A stretch of 64,000 nucleotides of DNA from Cubamyces lactineus. Lineage: Eukaryota > Basidiomycota > Agaricomycetes > Polyporales > Polyporaceae. A program made the position numbers and the translations under genes. The notes under the pieces are model-generated. The model had not been told where the DNA came from. It worked only from the letters and a program-made list of their open reading frames with translations, and did not search any database. The first letter of the stretch is position 1. Each line of letters begins with the position of its first letter. The DNA lies in contig JACDTU010000016.1 of assembly GCA_022376465.1 (NCBI GenBank), positions 62,001 to 126,000 on the forward strand. Direction: 5' to 3'. Below, piece after piece: positions 19,422 to 29,700 of this stretch.

Positions 19422-20883
19422 CTACTCCACAGTGTTGCCCCTGTCCGCAAGACGTCCCTGAAGCCTCTGGCGTGCGCGTGTACTCTCTTCGCCACCAGTG
19501 TCCGATTCGCAGGCTGCGAGCTCGCAGTCCACTTCGCGCGAGAGACGGTGGGTCGCGACGATGATGTCTTGGGCCCGCGCGAGGGACATGAACCGTTCAG
19601 GTCCAGCACGGTAGAGCACCTGGTTCATACTCTGGAGTTCGTCGCGATACTTGGCTAGGCGAGCCCTCGCGCTGCGGTACTGGAGCCGCGCGATATCTTG
19701 CTGCGCGAGGAAGGCGCCGTCGCGGAACTTGGCAAGTAGCTCCGGCGCGAGGCTCTCGTGGCGAAGGGCAGCTTCGATGCGTCGCAATATAGGCTCTACC
19801 CCCCCAGATCCGTGGCAGATGGACAAGAAGGCGCGCTACAGGATATGTTTTAGTGGCCTCGGTTTGCGACATACACAGGGGGTCATACCAAGCGAAAGAC
19901 GCATTCCTCCACCGCAGCGACCCAGTCTTCAAGCGTGGGGCCTTCTGACTCATGCATGAACTCCAGTTCGGCAACTTGGGCCTCGAGTTGATCGCGCGCG
20001 AGCTGCTCAGTCTCCAGACGGAGGCCTTCGACCGCATCTGCGATTCCAGGGAGAGTGTTCATGTCGAGAGTGCTCGCGAGATCAGGGCGCTGGGGACGCG
20101 CATTTATACGACCAGATATCACTCGCATCTCATCGATGAACTCGTCTGGTATTCGCCGCAGGCCCAGTTCTCCGGTCTACACTACCGCGAGGCTCACCAC
20201 GCTCCTCCTACACGTGGACGTTCGCTCCTCTCGTCCCCTACCACCTTTCCCCCTTTACTCGCGCTGCATCGAGTCTAGACCTCGCAGGGACTCTTCCAGC
20301 CACTCCCGCTCTAGCCGCGACACGCCTTCCAATACTTCGCGCACCCGTAACACGTCTCCCGCGGGTGTAGGACGGAGGCGGAGGATCACATCCTGGATGG
20401 CTTCAGCCCGCTGCGAAAGCAAGTCTAGCCGCGCGCGAAGCAGGTTTGTCCTGGTTGCACAAGTCCCGCGTGCAATCTGGTAGAGGTGCCGGCGCGCTGC
20501 ACGAGCAAAGGAAGGCTCGATGACAGGCCCAGCGAGGGCCCGCCCTAACCGGTCGAGGACAGGTCGTAGTTCCTCGCTTCTCGCGGCAGTGGTGGCGAAC
20601 GTCTCCTGCGAAGCGAGTATGAGCAGGTCTAGCACACACGCGAAAGCTGCGGGCAGCATACAAAGGCGGAAAGGAACGACTCAAGGGTAGCCTGCCACTC
20701 CTCCCTACGGGTTCGCCAGTCATCGCTATTGCGGAGGAAGTCTTCGCGCATCACCTCTAGGGCAACCAGGCAGCGGTGGACTTGTGTATGGGCTGGTTCG
20801 CGCACTGTGCGCAGGAGTTCTTCGCAGATCACCTCCAGATCCCGCAAGGACATCATCGAGTGCGCCACAGCCCAGGGGCTCAT
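19422..20883 (-). CDS. Antisense accessory gene B of the Gypsy element, helical protein
   Basis: A second minus-strand spliced gene between gene A and the 3' LTR. It starts at ATG 20883 (MSPWAVAHSMMSLRDLEVIC). Exon-like segments lie at about 20883-20710, 20650-20258, 20180-19890 and about 19840-19422. The 20258/20180 junction (GCGA|GTAAAG to GTGTAG|ACCGG) and the donor at GCTTG|GTATGA are good. The first junction is uncertain because two frames overlap near 20640. The product is almost entirely helical and charged (EELLRTVREPAHTQVHRCL, RLETEQLARDQLEAQVAEL, YRDELQSMNQVLYRAGPERF), so coiled coil is likely. Family not recognised. Its layout beside gene A suggests the two were acquired or are expressed together. 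Confidence 0.55.
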
Positions 20884-20935
20884 GGAGAACGGGGCCGGCT
20901 ATATACCCCTACAGATCCAATCCCCATAGTCGCAC

Positions 20936-20971
20936 CGACTGGGGACAGTCGAGATCTCAGTGAGGGGGAGA
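20936..20971 (+). promoter_or_regulatory. 3' polypurine tract region
   Basis: The purine run GTGAGGGGGAGA ends directly at the 3' LTR start (20972), the expected primer for plus-strand synthesis. The preceding bases are duplicated in pol at 14693-14727. Confidence 0.75.
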
Positions 20972-21953
20972 TGATGCGCATGGTGCCGGTCCAGACCCAG
21001 AGCAAGGGGCTATCGCTGCGGTGCCCCCTCTCTTTTCTGCAGCGGTTCCATCTATTCCTTTGCCAGTCGCGACCTCGCGCGATGCTTCGCACGTCCGCAG
21101 GACCCTTCGCGCATACCTGGAGCACTCGCACCTGCACGCTTGGACTCCTGTGGGTCTCCCCTCCCCTCCCCTCGCCCTCGCGGCCGTGTTGCGCCCGGCT
21201 ACGGACCGTATCGGCCGACGGAAACGACGCGGAATGGTGCCATATGGTGCGAGAGGTAGAGCAGAGCCTATAGGAGGCCGCGGAGGGGCCGCGCGGCGAG
21301 CCGGCCTCGCGACGAGGCCACGCGGTCTTGCCAAGACCTGATGGACTGTAGCACAGGATTCCTTCTGTAAAGTACACGCCCCGGAGGGCCAGACAACACA
21401 GATTCCCTTCCCCCATACCCTTAGGGTCTCTCACTGGTGATATTTACGACCTTGCGAAATCTGCGAACTTGCGAACTGCGAAACTGCGAACTGCGAAACT
21501 GCGAACTGCGAACTGCGAACCCTTGCGACGACCCTGCGAAGATCTGCGAAACCACTTAGCTGCGAAACGGCGCGAAGCCACGAGAACAGACTCCGCGAAA
21601 AGTTTGCGAAACCGCGTGTTGCGAAAATCTGCGAAACTCCGCGACATTTGCGAAATCGACAGCCCGCGCTCTTCTCCCCTTGGCCCCTTCCCCCTTTTTT
21701 CTTCCCAGTGTATCCGCGAACCCTTTCCCTGCGCTCTCGCCAGCATCGCGTCTTTCGCAAAGGCCAGCCAACCCTCTCTACCCACTCCCTTTGGTCCTAG
21801 GCTTTGCTACGGTTCGCGCCAGTCACAGGGCACCCGACTCCAACCTCCCCTCTCCTTCGCGTCCTTTCCCCTCTCCCCCGCCAGCAGGCCTCGACCTACA
21901 AAGGCTCTCGGCCTGAGTAGTATCCTTCCCTTACGGGTGGGTTAGACGCTTCA
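20972..21953 (+). repeat. 3' LTR of the Gypsy element
   Basis: 982 bp, beginning and ending as the 5' LTR and apparently identical throughout. It is followed by the ACGT duplication. Confidence 0.95.
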
Positions 21954-21957
21954 ACGT
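21954..21957. repeat. Target-site duplication, right copy (ACGT)
   Basis: Matches 8226-8229 on the far side of the element. The cargo exon reading frame resumes in phase immediately after it. Confidence 0.75.
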
Positions 21958-23185
21958 ACGTTATATCGCTCGTGCTGATGTTGTCCTAGAGGTGTTTACG
22001 CTGCCAACAGATGATACGACTCATGCTTTTCGGCAAAGGCTCCCTGAGAGACAGGGAAAAGGTGCCGGATAAGAAGACCTATGGCATGACGCTCGCTGTC
22101 AAGACGCTCAGCTGCCACATGATTGCATTCGCAGCAGTGTGTGTCAGTACGCATTCTCACCTGACGTTCGAGAGCGACGTTGACCTCCCCTACAGGTTGT
22201 ACACCTATTGAACGGGGACGGAGAGTTGGACCTCGTTGGCGAGCCTTCTGGGTATCCGTACCAGAAGCATTATGAAGAGCACATGAAGTATCTAATCCGC
22301 GCCTGGCATACCCCTCGCGTCAAGGCCATACGGGAGTACCTCGAGGATGAAGTTTTCCGGAACGTCTGGAAGAAATCTGACAAAGTTGGCGATACCACTC
22401 CGCCCTCGTACCCACTTCAACCCACCGCCGAAGATCTACTCGAGCTTGAAGATCCAAACTCTTCCGATTCCGATGCCGGCCTCCCGACCACTGACACCGG
22501 CGCGACCGCCGCACTGACCCGCGAGGCGACCGACCTCACGCACTCGGCTTCCCTGACATCTGTACTGCCTGCACCGGGCGCGCCTCCTAACGTGCGCATT
22601 TCCGTAGTCCGTGCCACGCCCGCGGCGCCTGCGCTCTCTACCACCGTTCCTGGTGGGCGCCCGACACCATCTGCCTCCGCTCCTCTTCACCCCACCACGA
22701 GCAGAAGGCCCACGCCGATTGCTTCTGCTCCTCCAAGCTCTGCTGCAAGTAGGCGACCGATGCCTATTGCATCTGACCCACCGCGTAGCGTGGACGGCCC
22801 GTTGGTACCTCAGGAACTGGCAACAACGTCTGACGTCAACTTGCCCATCACTCCCGCGTTGGCCAGCATCACGATCGAAGACCCGCAGCAGCCGGCCGCT
22901 CGAGTGCGGAAGGTCCAACCACGTCCGCGTAGGGTCGTGGACCCGGATCCGGCGGAGGAGGTGCAGCCTCAGACCGTCGAGGAGGCAGCACAACCGGCAC
23001 CTCCCCCTCTCGCCGTCCCCAAGAAAGTGCGGGGAGGACGCAAGGCGAAGGCTGGTACGACTCTTCAGGATACTGGCGGCGCCGCGGTAGAGGCTGGTGC
23101 TTCGAGCCCAGTGGTGAGTGTTGAGCAAAACCCCCAAGCCCCTCGTCGTGCGAGCACACGCACGAAGAAGGCGGTAGGGAAGTAA
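21958..23185 (+). pseudogene. Plavaka cargo gene, 3' part, disrupted by Gypsy insertion
   Basis: Continuation of the gene starting at 7139. Segments are 21958-21991, 22011-22142 and 22196-23185, ending at TAA. The junction at 21991/22011 would be a 19-nt GT-AG intron, or else a frameshift. The next intron (22143-22195) is ordinary. Encoded pieces include ADVVLE, RLMLFGKGSLRDREKVPDKK, HMIAFAAVC, HYEEHMKYLIRAW and YLEDEVFRNVW, followed by a long disordered Pro/Ala/Ser-rich tail with basic clusters (RGGRKAKAG, RTKKAVGK) that could act in nuclear import or DNA binding. Function unknown. Separated from its promoter and first exons by 13.7 kb, it should no longer make the full product unless the Gypsy element is spliced out. 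Confidence 0.65.
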
Positions 23186-23550
23186 TCGTTGCTAGGTGTG
23201 TTGCCAACTCTGATGCGCTCGATGTTCTATTGACTTTGTACATCACAGATGCGGGTTGTCGGACGTTTGACATCGATGTCGATATCTCAAAAGGAGCGTT
23301 TCTTTCTCATGTATTCAGTTCTTGTGTCTGTACTAGTATCCATGCCCCCCCTCCTCGCTCCTCTGTTCCTCTTGTACCTGCTTACCATGACTGACATGGA
23401 CGTTTCCTTCTCACACGACTGCCCCAAATCATACGAATCTCATGTTCTGTATGGTTTCTCCTTGACAAGTGTGGTACGGTAGTATCTCAGCCATGTATGT
23501 TTGCGTTTGAAGAAGTGATATATTCTATGGACATAACATGAATACAAAGC
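23186..23550. other. 3' flank of the cargo gene
   Basis: No gene seen. T-rich segments after the stop fit a 3' untranslated region. Confidence 0.5.
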
Positions 23551-23790
23551 AACAGTGGTGTAGTGGTTTTACCCCCCGGGGAGTCTCTAAGCGCCATCGC
23601 GAGGTCCGGGGTTCGAATCCAAAGGTTTGCACAATTATAATTGACGCCGGAGCCACAGTAAGTACTGAATGACCTCTAAGAACGACTAGCTGATAATAAG
23701 TAATGTATAACAGACACGTAAGTAGAGACCAGTAAGTAAGATAAACAGACCGGGCTTCTCAGTAAGTAAGGTGACTAACAAAGATGAGCA
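23551..23790 (+). repeat. tRNA-derived SINE-like sequence
   Basis: TGGTGTAGTGG (23556-23566) fits a Pol III A box and GGTTCGAATCC (23610-23620) is a perfect B box. The flanking stems do not pair as a working tRNA. The head resembles fungal tRNA-Glu in its A box. A tail with TAATAAGTAATG and repeated GTAAGTAA-like words follows. This fits a tRNA-derived SINE or a decayed tRNA gene. The right boundary is uncertain. Confidence 0.5.
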
Positions 23791-23864
23791 GGATAAATCA
23801 GCAGACGCTTGACTGTGCCGGGTGCCGAGACCTGCTCGGCCTCGCCTTTTTCTGCAGATCACTG

Positions 23865-24154
23865 TAGCACCATCTCGATGATCAATCTGGGCTCGCGAGG
23901 GTCCGCCTACCTCGCGAGCCGACTGGCGAGACTCGTAAGCACTCAAGAGCCGCAAGCGGCATCCGGAGGGATCAGTGACCTGCTGAGAAGGGATCAGTCT
24001 CTCGTTGATCTCAGGCCCTCCGGAGGACGTCAGGCGTTGATCTCAGGTGCTCGGGAGGGCCTCCCGAGGGCCTCCCGAAGAATTGGGTTGCCCTCTCGAT
24101 CAGATCTTGCCCTCAGGCCCTCAGAACGCCTCCCGAGGCCTCGGGAGATCCGTG
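23865..24154. repeat. Right subterminal repeat block
   Basis: Dense CCTCCCGAGG, GGCCCTCCGGAGG and TCAGGCCCTC motifs mirror the left block in inverted orientation, including the 15-bp match at 23889-23903. Confidence 0.6.
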
Positions 24155-24168
24155 AGAAATTTCCGACA
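24155..24168 (-). repeat. Right terminal inverted repeat of the Plavaka element
   Basis: Its reverse complement is TGTCGGAAATTTCT, matching 73-86 with one difference. Confidence 0.6.
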
Positions 24169-25401
24169 TGACTAGGTGGCGCGGGTCGGCATCCTGACAA
24201 AAAAGGTAAGTACGGTATAATCCTCTCAGGGAGTCAGTGTAGTTGAGACGTCCCTTTTGCTGTCCGAGACTCCGCCACTATTGATTGAAGTGACCAGTCT
24301 GCGTAACGTATAGTGAAGCCTAGATGTTTGTTTATTACTGTGGATAGGACTAAACTCGGTTCAATATGGTTCCTCGAGACGTCTACAACGTTTGGTTCCA
24401 TGCGACGACCTTGCGCCCGCTCATTGTAACTATTTGCTCACTTGCACCAGGACCCAGGAGCCATATTATGGAGTACCTCACGAACTGGCCAATATAGACG
24501 CGATGTGCTGGCAAATAACTCAATCGCAATCCTCAGAGGTCTCTGTGACGGACATGCCTCCGGCGCTGCCGCACTCCTAGCGGCAGGACACGTCCCTCGG
24601 CTAGTGAGTTGTTTATGGTTACCGATTCCAACCCAGTCAACTTAGATTTGGGTACAGTCTTCGTGCGCTTGACGGCATGTGAGTTAGCGGGTACAATCCT
24701 AGGCTATCGATCATAGCACCCTCTGGCAAGCCCGGGGATCAGCTCGATGCATGCGCTGCCGCCTTCTGACTGGGGCAAGCAGAACGCGACAGCATGCATT
24801 ATGGCTCAGCGCATGGTATTGGACATCGACGTGAGGCACGACAACAACACCTGTAGATTTCATAGCGCCGTCGATCCGATTTCCCTCATGTCGGATTCTG
24901 CATTACTTACAACGTAGGCGTCGATTACCACACGGGATATATGATACTACCGCTTAGCTTACGTTATGCGTGAATCAGTACGAACGCTGGAAAAATCGCG
25001 GGATCGCCCCGGACGTCCACTGGTTGCCGGAGAAGAATTGGACGCGCGCTACTTGGTGGGACCAGCGTACGTGCCGTGCATGATGACGCGTTTCGTGCGT
25101 AAGGGGAGGCTTGCCGGGAACGTTCACAACAGAATCCGACAATTATATCACACGCTCGCAGGCACTGAGATATGCAATGCCGTTTCGGTGCTTTGTTGCC
25201 ATACACAAGTAGCTTCGCGCAAACAACCCAACAAACAAACACCGGCGGAATGAGAACACACATCACGAACGCCAACGCAGAGGAGTACAAAGAATAACCA
25301 CGCCCTGCAGTTGGCTGAACGATCGCGCCAGACTCAAGAAAGATGAATTATAGTACACTAAACATACAGTAGCCACAACCCGGTCTAGTAGATATAATGA
25401 A
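24169..25401. other. Intergenic region, no gene recognised
   Basis: Short open frames only, without motifs or good splice structure. A short stretch near 24500-24600 reads RRDVLANNSIAILRGLCDG in one frame and could be a relic of coding sequence; I cannot assign it. Confidence 0.5.
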
Positions 25402-25978
25402 TTACGTCCTCTCGCCCCGCAAGCGACGCGCCAATGCGAGGTCTTTTGGCTGGATGGTCACACGCTTCGCGTGGATCGCAGCCAAGTTGGTGTCCTCGAA
25501 GAGCGATACAAGGTATGCTTCTGAGGCTTCCTGAAGGGCCATTACAGCCGACGACTGGAAGCGGAGATCCGTCTGGACAGGCGGAATTGATAAACTGCAC
25601 AGCTAGAAGCAGATGAATACATACCTTAAAGTCCTGCGCAATTTCGCGGACAAGGCGTTGGAATGGAAGCTTGCGAATGAGGAGCTCCGTAGATTTCTGA
25701 TACCGACGAATTTCGCGGAGCGCAACCGTACCAGGCCGGAAGCGGTGAGGCTTCTTAACACCACCAGTGGCCGCCTGCACTACAATTAGACAAATAGTGT
25801 ACATAAAGTTCAGCTCTGCGTACCGCAGCGGTCTTGCGTGCTGCAGACTTGGCAGCAAGTTGCTTACGAGGTGCCTTACCTAGCGAAGGTGAAAGGCAGT
25901 CAGGCATAGACTCCAGCGAACTTAAGGGAGGTACTAACCACCGGTGGACTTGCGAGCTGTTTGCTTGGTACGTGCCAT
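25402..25978 (-). CDS. Histone H3
   Basis: Core nucleosomal histone. Four exons (25978-25939, 25879-25824, 25774-25625, 25572-25402) splice at GT-AG sites to 138 residues. The N-terminus reads [20 protein letters not shown], followed by [12 protein letters not shown] and [10 protein letters not shown], then the histone fold with [19 protein letters not shown] and [10 protein letters not shown], ending RRLRGERT. The Ala at the usual Cys110 position matches yeast-type H3. The protein is two residues longer than the 136-residue canonical form, the extras falling in the tail around the K23-K36 region, if the third-exon acceptor is read correctly. It is transcribed divergently from histone H4 338 bp away, the usual H3-H4 arrangement for S-phase co-regulation. 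Confidence 0.96.
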
Positions 25979-26316
25979 TATATAGAATAATTGATAATTT
26001 GGATGTGTCGTAGAGGAAAGGGCGACTTCAGACGATGAGAAGTAAAGCGGGGAATGGGGGCCCAGTACAGCGATCGTAGGGAGTACTTATACATGGGCGC
26101 TTATGGTGGCGTCGCGTTCGCGTATCTCAGTCACGTGGATAACGCGTTGTGAGCGTTCAACAAAATAAGGTTCATGCACGTGATGGCCCGCGTCATACAG
26201 ATTAAGTATCAGGAGCCTGCGCCTCGGTTCCTTCACTCATCCGCCATCCGCCTCCTCATTTCTACAAACGTCTCTTAAGCCACTTAGCAACTACTTCTCT
26301 ATACACAACTTCGAAT
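25979..26316. promoter_or_regulatory. Bidirectional histone H3/H4 promoter
   Basis: This 338-bp region separates the two divergent histone start codons and must hold both promoters. A TATA-like ACTTATACATG lies at about 26086. Specific activator sites were not identified. Confidence 0.6.
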
Positions 26317-26793
26317 ATGTCCGGCCGTGGTAAAGGTGGCAAAGTACGCTGCGCTGCTTCGCCTACTTCCGGGTTTTTGGCTCATCACCAACCCATCGTA
26401 GGGTCTCGGTAAGGGCGGTGCCAAGCGCCACCGTAAGATTCTTCGCGACAACATCCAGGGTACGTCAACGGTTGTTCAAGCACTCTGCGATGAATTGCTC
26501 AACTTTCCGCAGGTATCACAAAGCCCGCTATTCGTCGTCTTGCTCGCCGAGGAGGTGTCAAGCGTATTTCCGGTCTCATCTACGAGGAGACTCGTGGTGT
26601 CCTCAAAATCTTCCTTGAGAATGTGAGTATCGGCCGAGTTTATCTGTTGCAGATTGATCTAATCATGTGGCCTCAGGTAATCCGTGATTCAGTAACGTAC
26701 ACTGAGCACGCAAAACGGAAGACCGTCACCGCACTAGACGTCGTATACGCGCTCAAGCGGTCAGGGCGCACGCTCTATGGCTTCGGTGCATAG
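26317..26793 (+). CDS. Histone H4
   Basis: Core histone H4, pairing with H3 in the nucleosome tetramer. Four exons (26317-26343, 26402-26459, 26513-26622, 26677-26793) give exactly 103 residues, the canonical length. The sequence starts [20 protein letters not shown], continues through [19 protein letters not shown] and [19 protein letters not shown], and ends GRTLYGFGA. All junctions are GT-AG, and intron phases vary (0, 1, 0). It is nearly invariant in eukaryotes, so identification is secure. It is divergent from H3 and probably shares cell-cycle regulation. Confidence 0.98.
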
Positions 26794-29700
26794 ACTATTC
26801 TTTGCTATATGTATTGGGTGTACTGTTGTATTAGTATAATGTAATCTATCGGGTCGTGCAATGTCGGGAGCGATAGTAGTGGTCAGTACTGCGTGATCGA
26901 ACGTGCCGAGCGTCTGGGCCAACCTGTCGGTGCTGACCGCTTTTTGGTCGACGGCGTGGGGTGATGGCGGTCTTGATTGTGTTGCTTGGGTATGGACGGA
27001 CCTACATGGACCCATATCGAACACGCAGTTGAATGGCGGACTACGACGTTTGCCCGCCGTGGGCATCCGACGGCGAGAGGCAGGTGGATAGTTCGGTTGC
27101 ATAGATAAGCTCTTCAGTCTGGCATTTCGAGGGAGTGAGGGCCGCGTTAGTGCTTGTAAGGCGGGTAAAAGGTGAAGGTCAGACGCACCTACGATCCGCC
27201 CCAGCAGCGAGTTCTAATGTACTCATCGTATGTCCCATGGCAACTTTTCTCTGCGTGGAGGCCGCTAGGAAGCGTGGATCTGTGAAGAGAGTAATTGTCG
27301 ATGGTGCAGCGGGGAGGTGGCGGCACAGCGTAGCTCTACATGAATCTGGGGGTGAAGTTGCGGATAGCGTGTGTCTGAAACGGTTCAACACCGATACCAT
27401 AACGGGTAAAGACGCCTCCAGCAAACGTTTGAGCAGCAAAGGCATACTAAAAACATCTGGCAGGATGAAAGCAGAGACGCTACGATCCCGAGAGGACGCG
27501 AGCAGGGTGTGCGCAAGAATAAGGAATGGACAGCGGGGCAACCGTCAGCGCGAGCCAGAGAGGGAAGGAGGGGGATGGGTGAGCGAGGAAAGTTTGCGGA
27601 GAGTACTCACTGACCTACAATGATCTGACGGTGCGCCATTCTCGTTGCTGTGGACAAAGCCGATTTGGCCCATGACTGTGTTCGTCACCCGACCCCTCGT
27701 ATGCTGTGCCTGGTGAGACGATCAATAATTCTGGATGGGGTGGCGAAGAGCCCATTAGCCCGAGCCTATGGGAAGACGAACCTCCACTGTGGGTGGCAGA
27801 AGGTGAGTAAATAGTACACGAGGCACGGAAGGAAGCGGCGCACCTCTGGCGCACAATATCCATGAACTTCGCTCTCCGGAGGTGCTGCCCGAGCGGCGGC
27901 GAGCCTGGTTAAGGGACCAAGGTTCAAAAGCTGGTCACTTGCTCCAGCTGGAGAGTTCAGATTGCCGGGAGATCTAGGGTGAGCCCATGCTGCTCGAGGC
28001 TGTTCCAAACCTTCCACGTCTGCCTAGGACTTCGGCGCGGACGATCCTGAGGTATTAGGATAGCCTACTGGCACCGAGGTTGGCGAGGACTGGGAGTAAC
28101 AGCGCTGGAATGTTGGACTCAAGGGGGAAATTGTAGATATACTGCAGATGGTTGGAAAACTTTGTTGCTTGAGCAGGAACCTTCCGGGGGATCTGCTAGG
28201 GCGGATGTTACCGAGCTCCAGCCTAGGTATAGAAGAGATAGTGGGATAGTCGCGGCCCAGATGAGGGCCAGCATGACGGGCGGAGTGAAAAGGCGAGTAA
28301 GCGAATAATAGTCTCTAGGCAAGTAAACCCCCGCCGATTCTAACCGCCGTGTGTCATCGCTACCGCGAGTATAGCGCAATTCCTCATTCCTCACCGAGCA
28401 CCCTTGAGGACGCAACAAGTAGGCCCCATTGGTACAGTAGACATGACGGTAACTTGTAGTCTACGGTATAGTACTCGAATGGTGGTCCGGCCGAGCAGTA
28501 CGGTAGCCTAGTATGCAACACCACTTACGGCTGACCGGAAGCCCATGGGCATTAATGGCGCCTGGTACCAGTGTGAAGCACACGCGAACAGACTACCGGC
28601 CGCGTTCTGATCCGCCCCCGCACACACTCGGCGGACGAAATGAATTATTTCTGGGCAGATGTCTGAACCTTGCCGCTATATGCCCGTGGTGCTAGCTTGA
28701 AGTCTAATCTACCAGTTTTTTGTAACCCGACAAAAACGATCAATGAGTTCTTCGCACGGTCCCTGGAAAACTTGTCAATCAAAATGCTTCGATTTTGTAT
28801 ACTCCGCTACGAATTCTGGTTCACTCTCATCTAACGCAAAAGAGGAGTCTTCTAATAAACGACAAGCCGTAGAATTTTTGGATTGACAGGCTACTCACCA
28901 ACAAATGCTACATGGTATGTTGCGACAACTCTGTGTCGCCACTAGCAGATATTCTTGTGATATCTTCTCACAGCCGGGCGATCGCGGCGCTCCCAGAGTG
29001 CTTGAGTGCACAAGGAAAGGGACCGACGCGGCGAAGAAACAGCGGGCCGCATAAGGGTAGGCCATGAAAATGTTGATGTCAGAGAGCTCGCGACTCCGCC
29101 TCAGTCGTACTAACCATCTTCAACAGGTGGTGATTGCTTTCCTAGTCCGACTAACAGCAGCTTTTATGTATGACGCATTCGCTTTACGAGCTAACCGTAG
29201 AGTGCATACCATGGGAGGCCTGCTATCCTGCGACGGAACTGACTGGCTTCTAGAAAGAGGCGAAGAAGGCAATGGGGGTGTACGATCAGAGGTGGGCAAA
29301 TAACAAGTCGAGCTGTGGCGGGATTGTCCGGCCAAGCTGAAGGCGTGCCTCGACTATACGTCGTGCAGTGCACGGCCCAGGGTGGACGAATCGGTAAACT
29401 GAGTGTTTCGTGTGAGGAATACGGACAGATAGTGTGCCGTATACTTGACCGGAAGAACGTCCCCATCGTTGCGCATGATCGCAACGGTCGGTGAAGCTGT
29501 GTGTAAGCAACGTACCATTTTGAACGCCAATCGAAGACGTCAACATCCACCCTGGTTCCGTTGCTTTTGTGTAGTCGGCGGGGGGAAGGAGGGGCATTTA
29601 CAGGTAGCCGAGAGGCTGCTGAGAGAGGAACGTAGTCGTAGATCGAGAAGAGATGGGTATGAGGAAGCAGAACCGCCGCGAGTTGGCGGTACATGACCAG

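Larger units (their letters stand above)
8230..21953 (+). mobile_element. Ty3/Gypsy LTR retrotransposon with antisense accessory genes, 13.7 kb
   Basis: The element is bounded by two 982-bp LTRs starting TG and ending CA and flanked by ACGT. In order it holds 5' LTR, leader, gag-protease (9786-12185), pol (RT, RNase H, integrase; to 16326), about 4.6 kb with two minus-strand spliced genes, a polypurine tract and the 3' LTR. The RT-RNase H-integrase order defines Ty3/Gypsy. No chromodomain is evident after the integrase; the C-terminus is simply acidic. It interrupts an exon of the Plavaka cargo gene. The apparent LTR identity suggests very recent insertion. Confidence 0.95.
73..24168 (+). mobile_element. 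Plavaka-type DNA transposon with nested Gypsy insertion
   Basis: The ends are an imperfect 14-bp terminal inverted repeat (73-86 and 24155-24168, 13 of 14 matching). Inside each end lies a block of GAGGGC/CTCGCGAG-rich subterminal repeats in opposite orientation. The body encodes a Plavaka transposase, a captured host-gene fragment and a second cargo gene. Plavaka elements are a basidiomycete-rich class related to CACTA/EnSpm. A TG dinucleotide follows the right end and precedes the left end, a possible 2-bp target duplication. Without the 13.7-kb Gypsy insertion the element would be about 10.4 kb. The exact ends are inferred from the inverted match alone. Confidence 0.7.

Noticed and set aside
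23551..23625. Functional tRNA gene
   Set aside because: A and B boxes are present but the T stem and acceptor stem do not pair, so it is called SINE-like instead.
28870..28890. AATTTTTGG motif resembling an snRNA Sm site
   Set aside because: The upstream sequence lacks the conserved U1, U2, U4, U5 or U6 landmarks, so the motif alone is not evidence.
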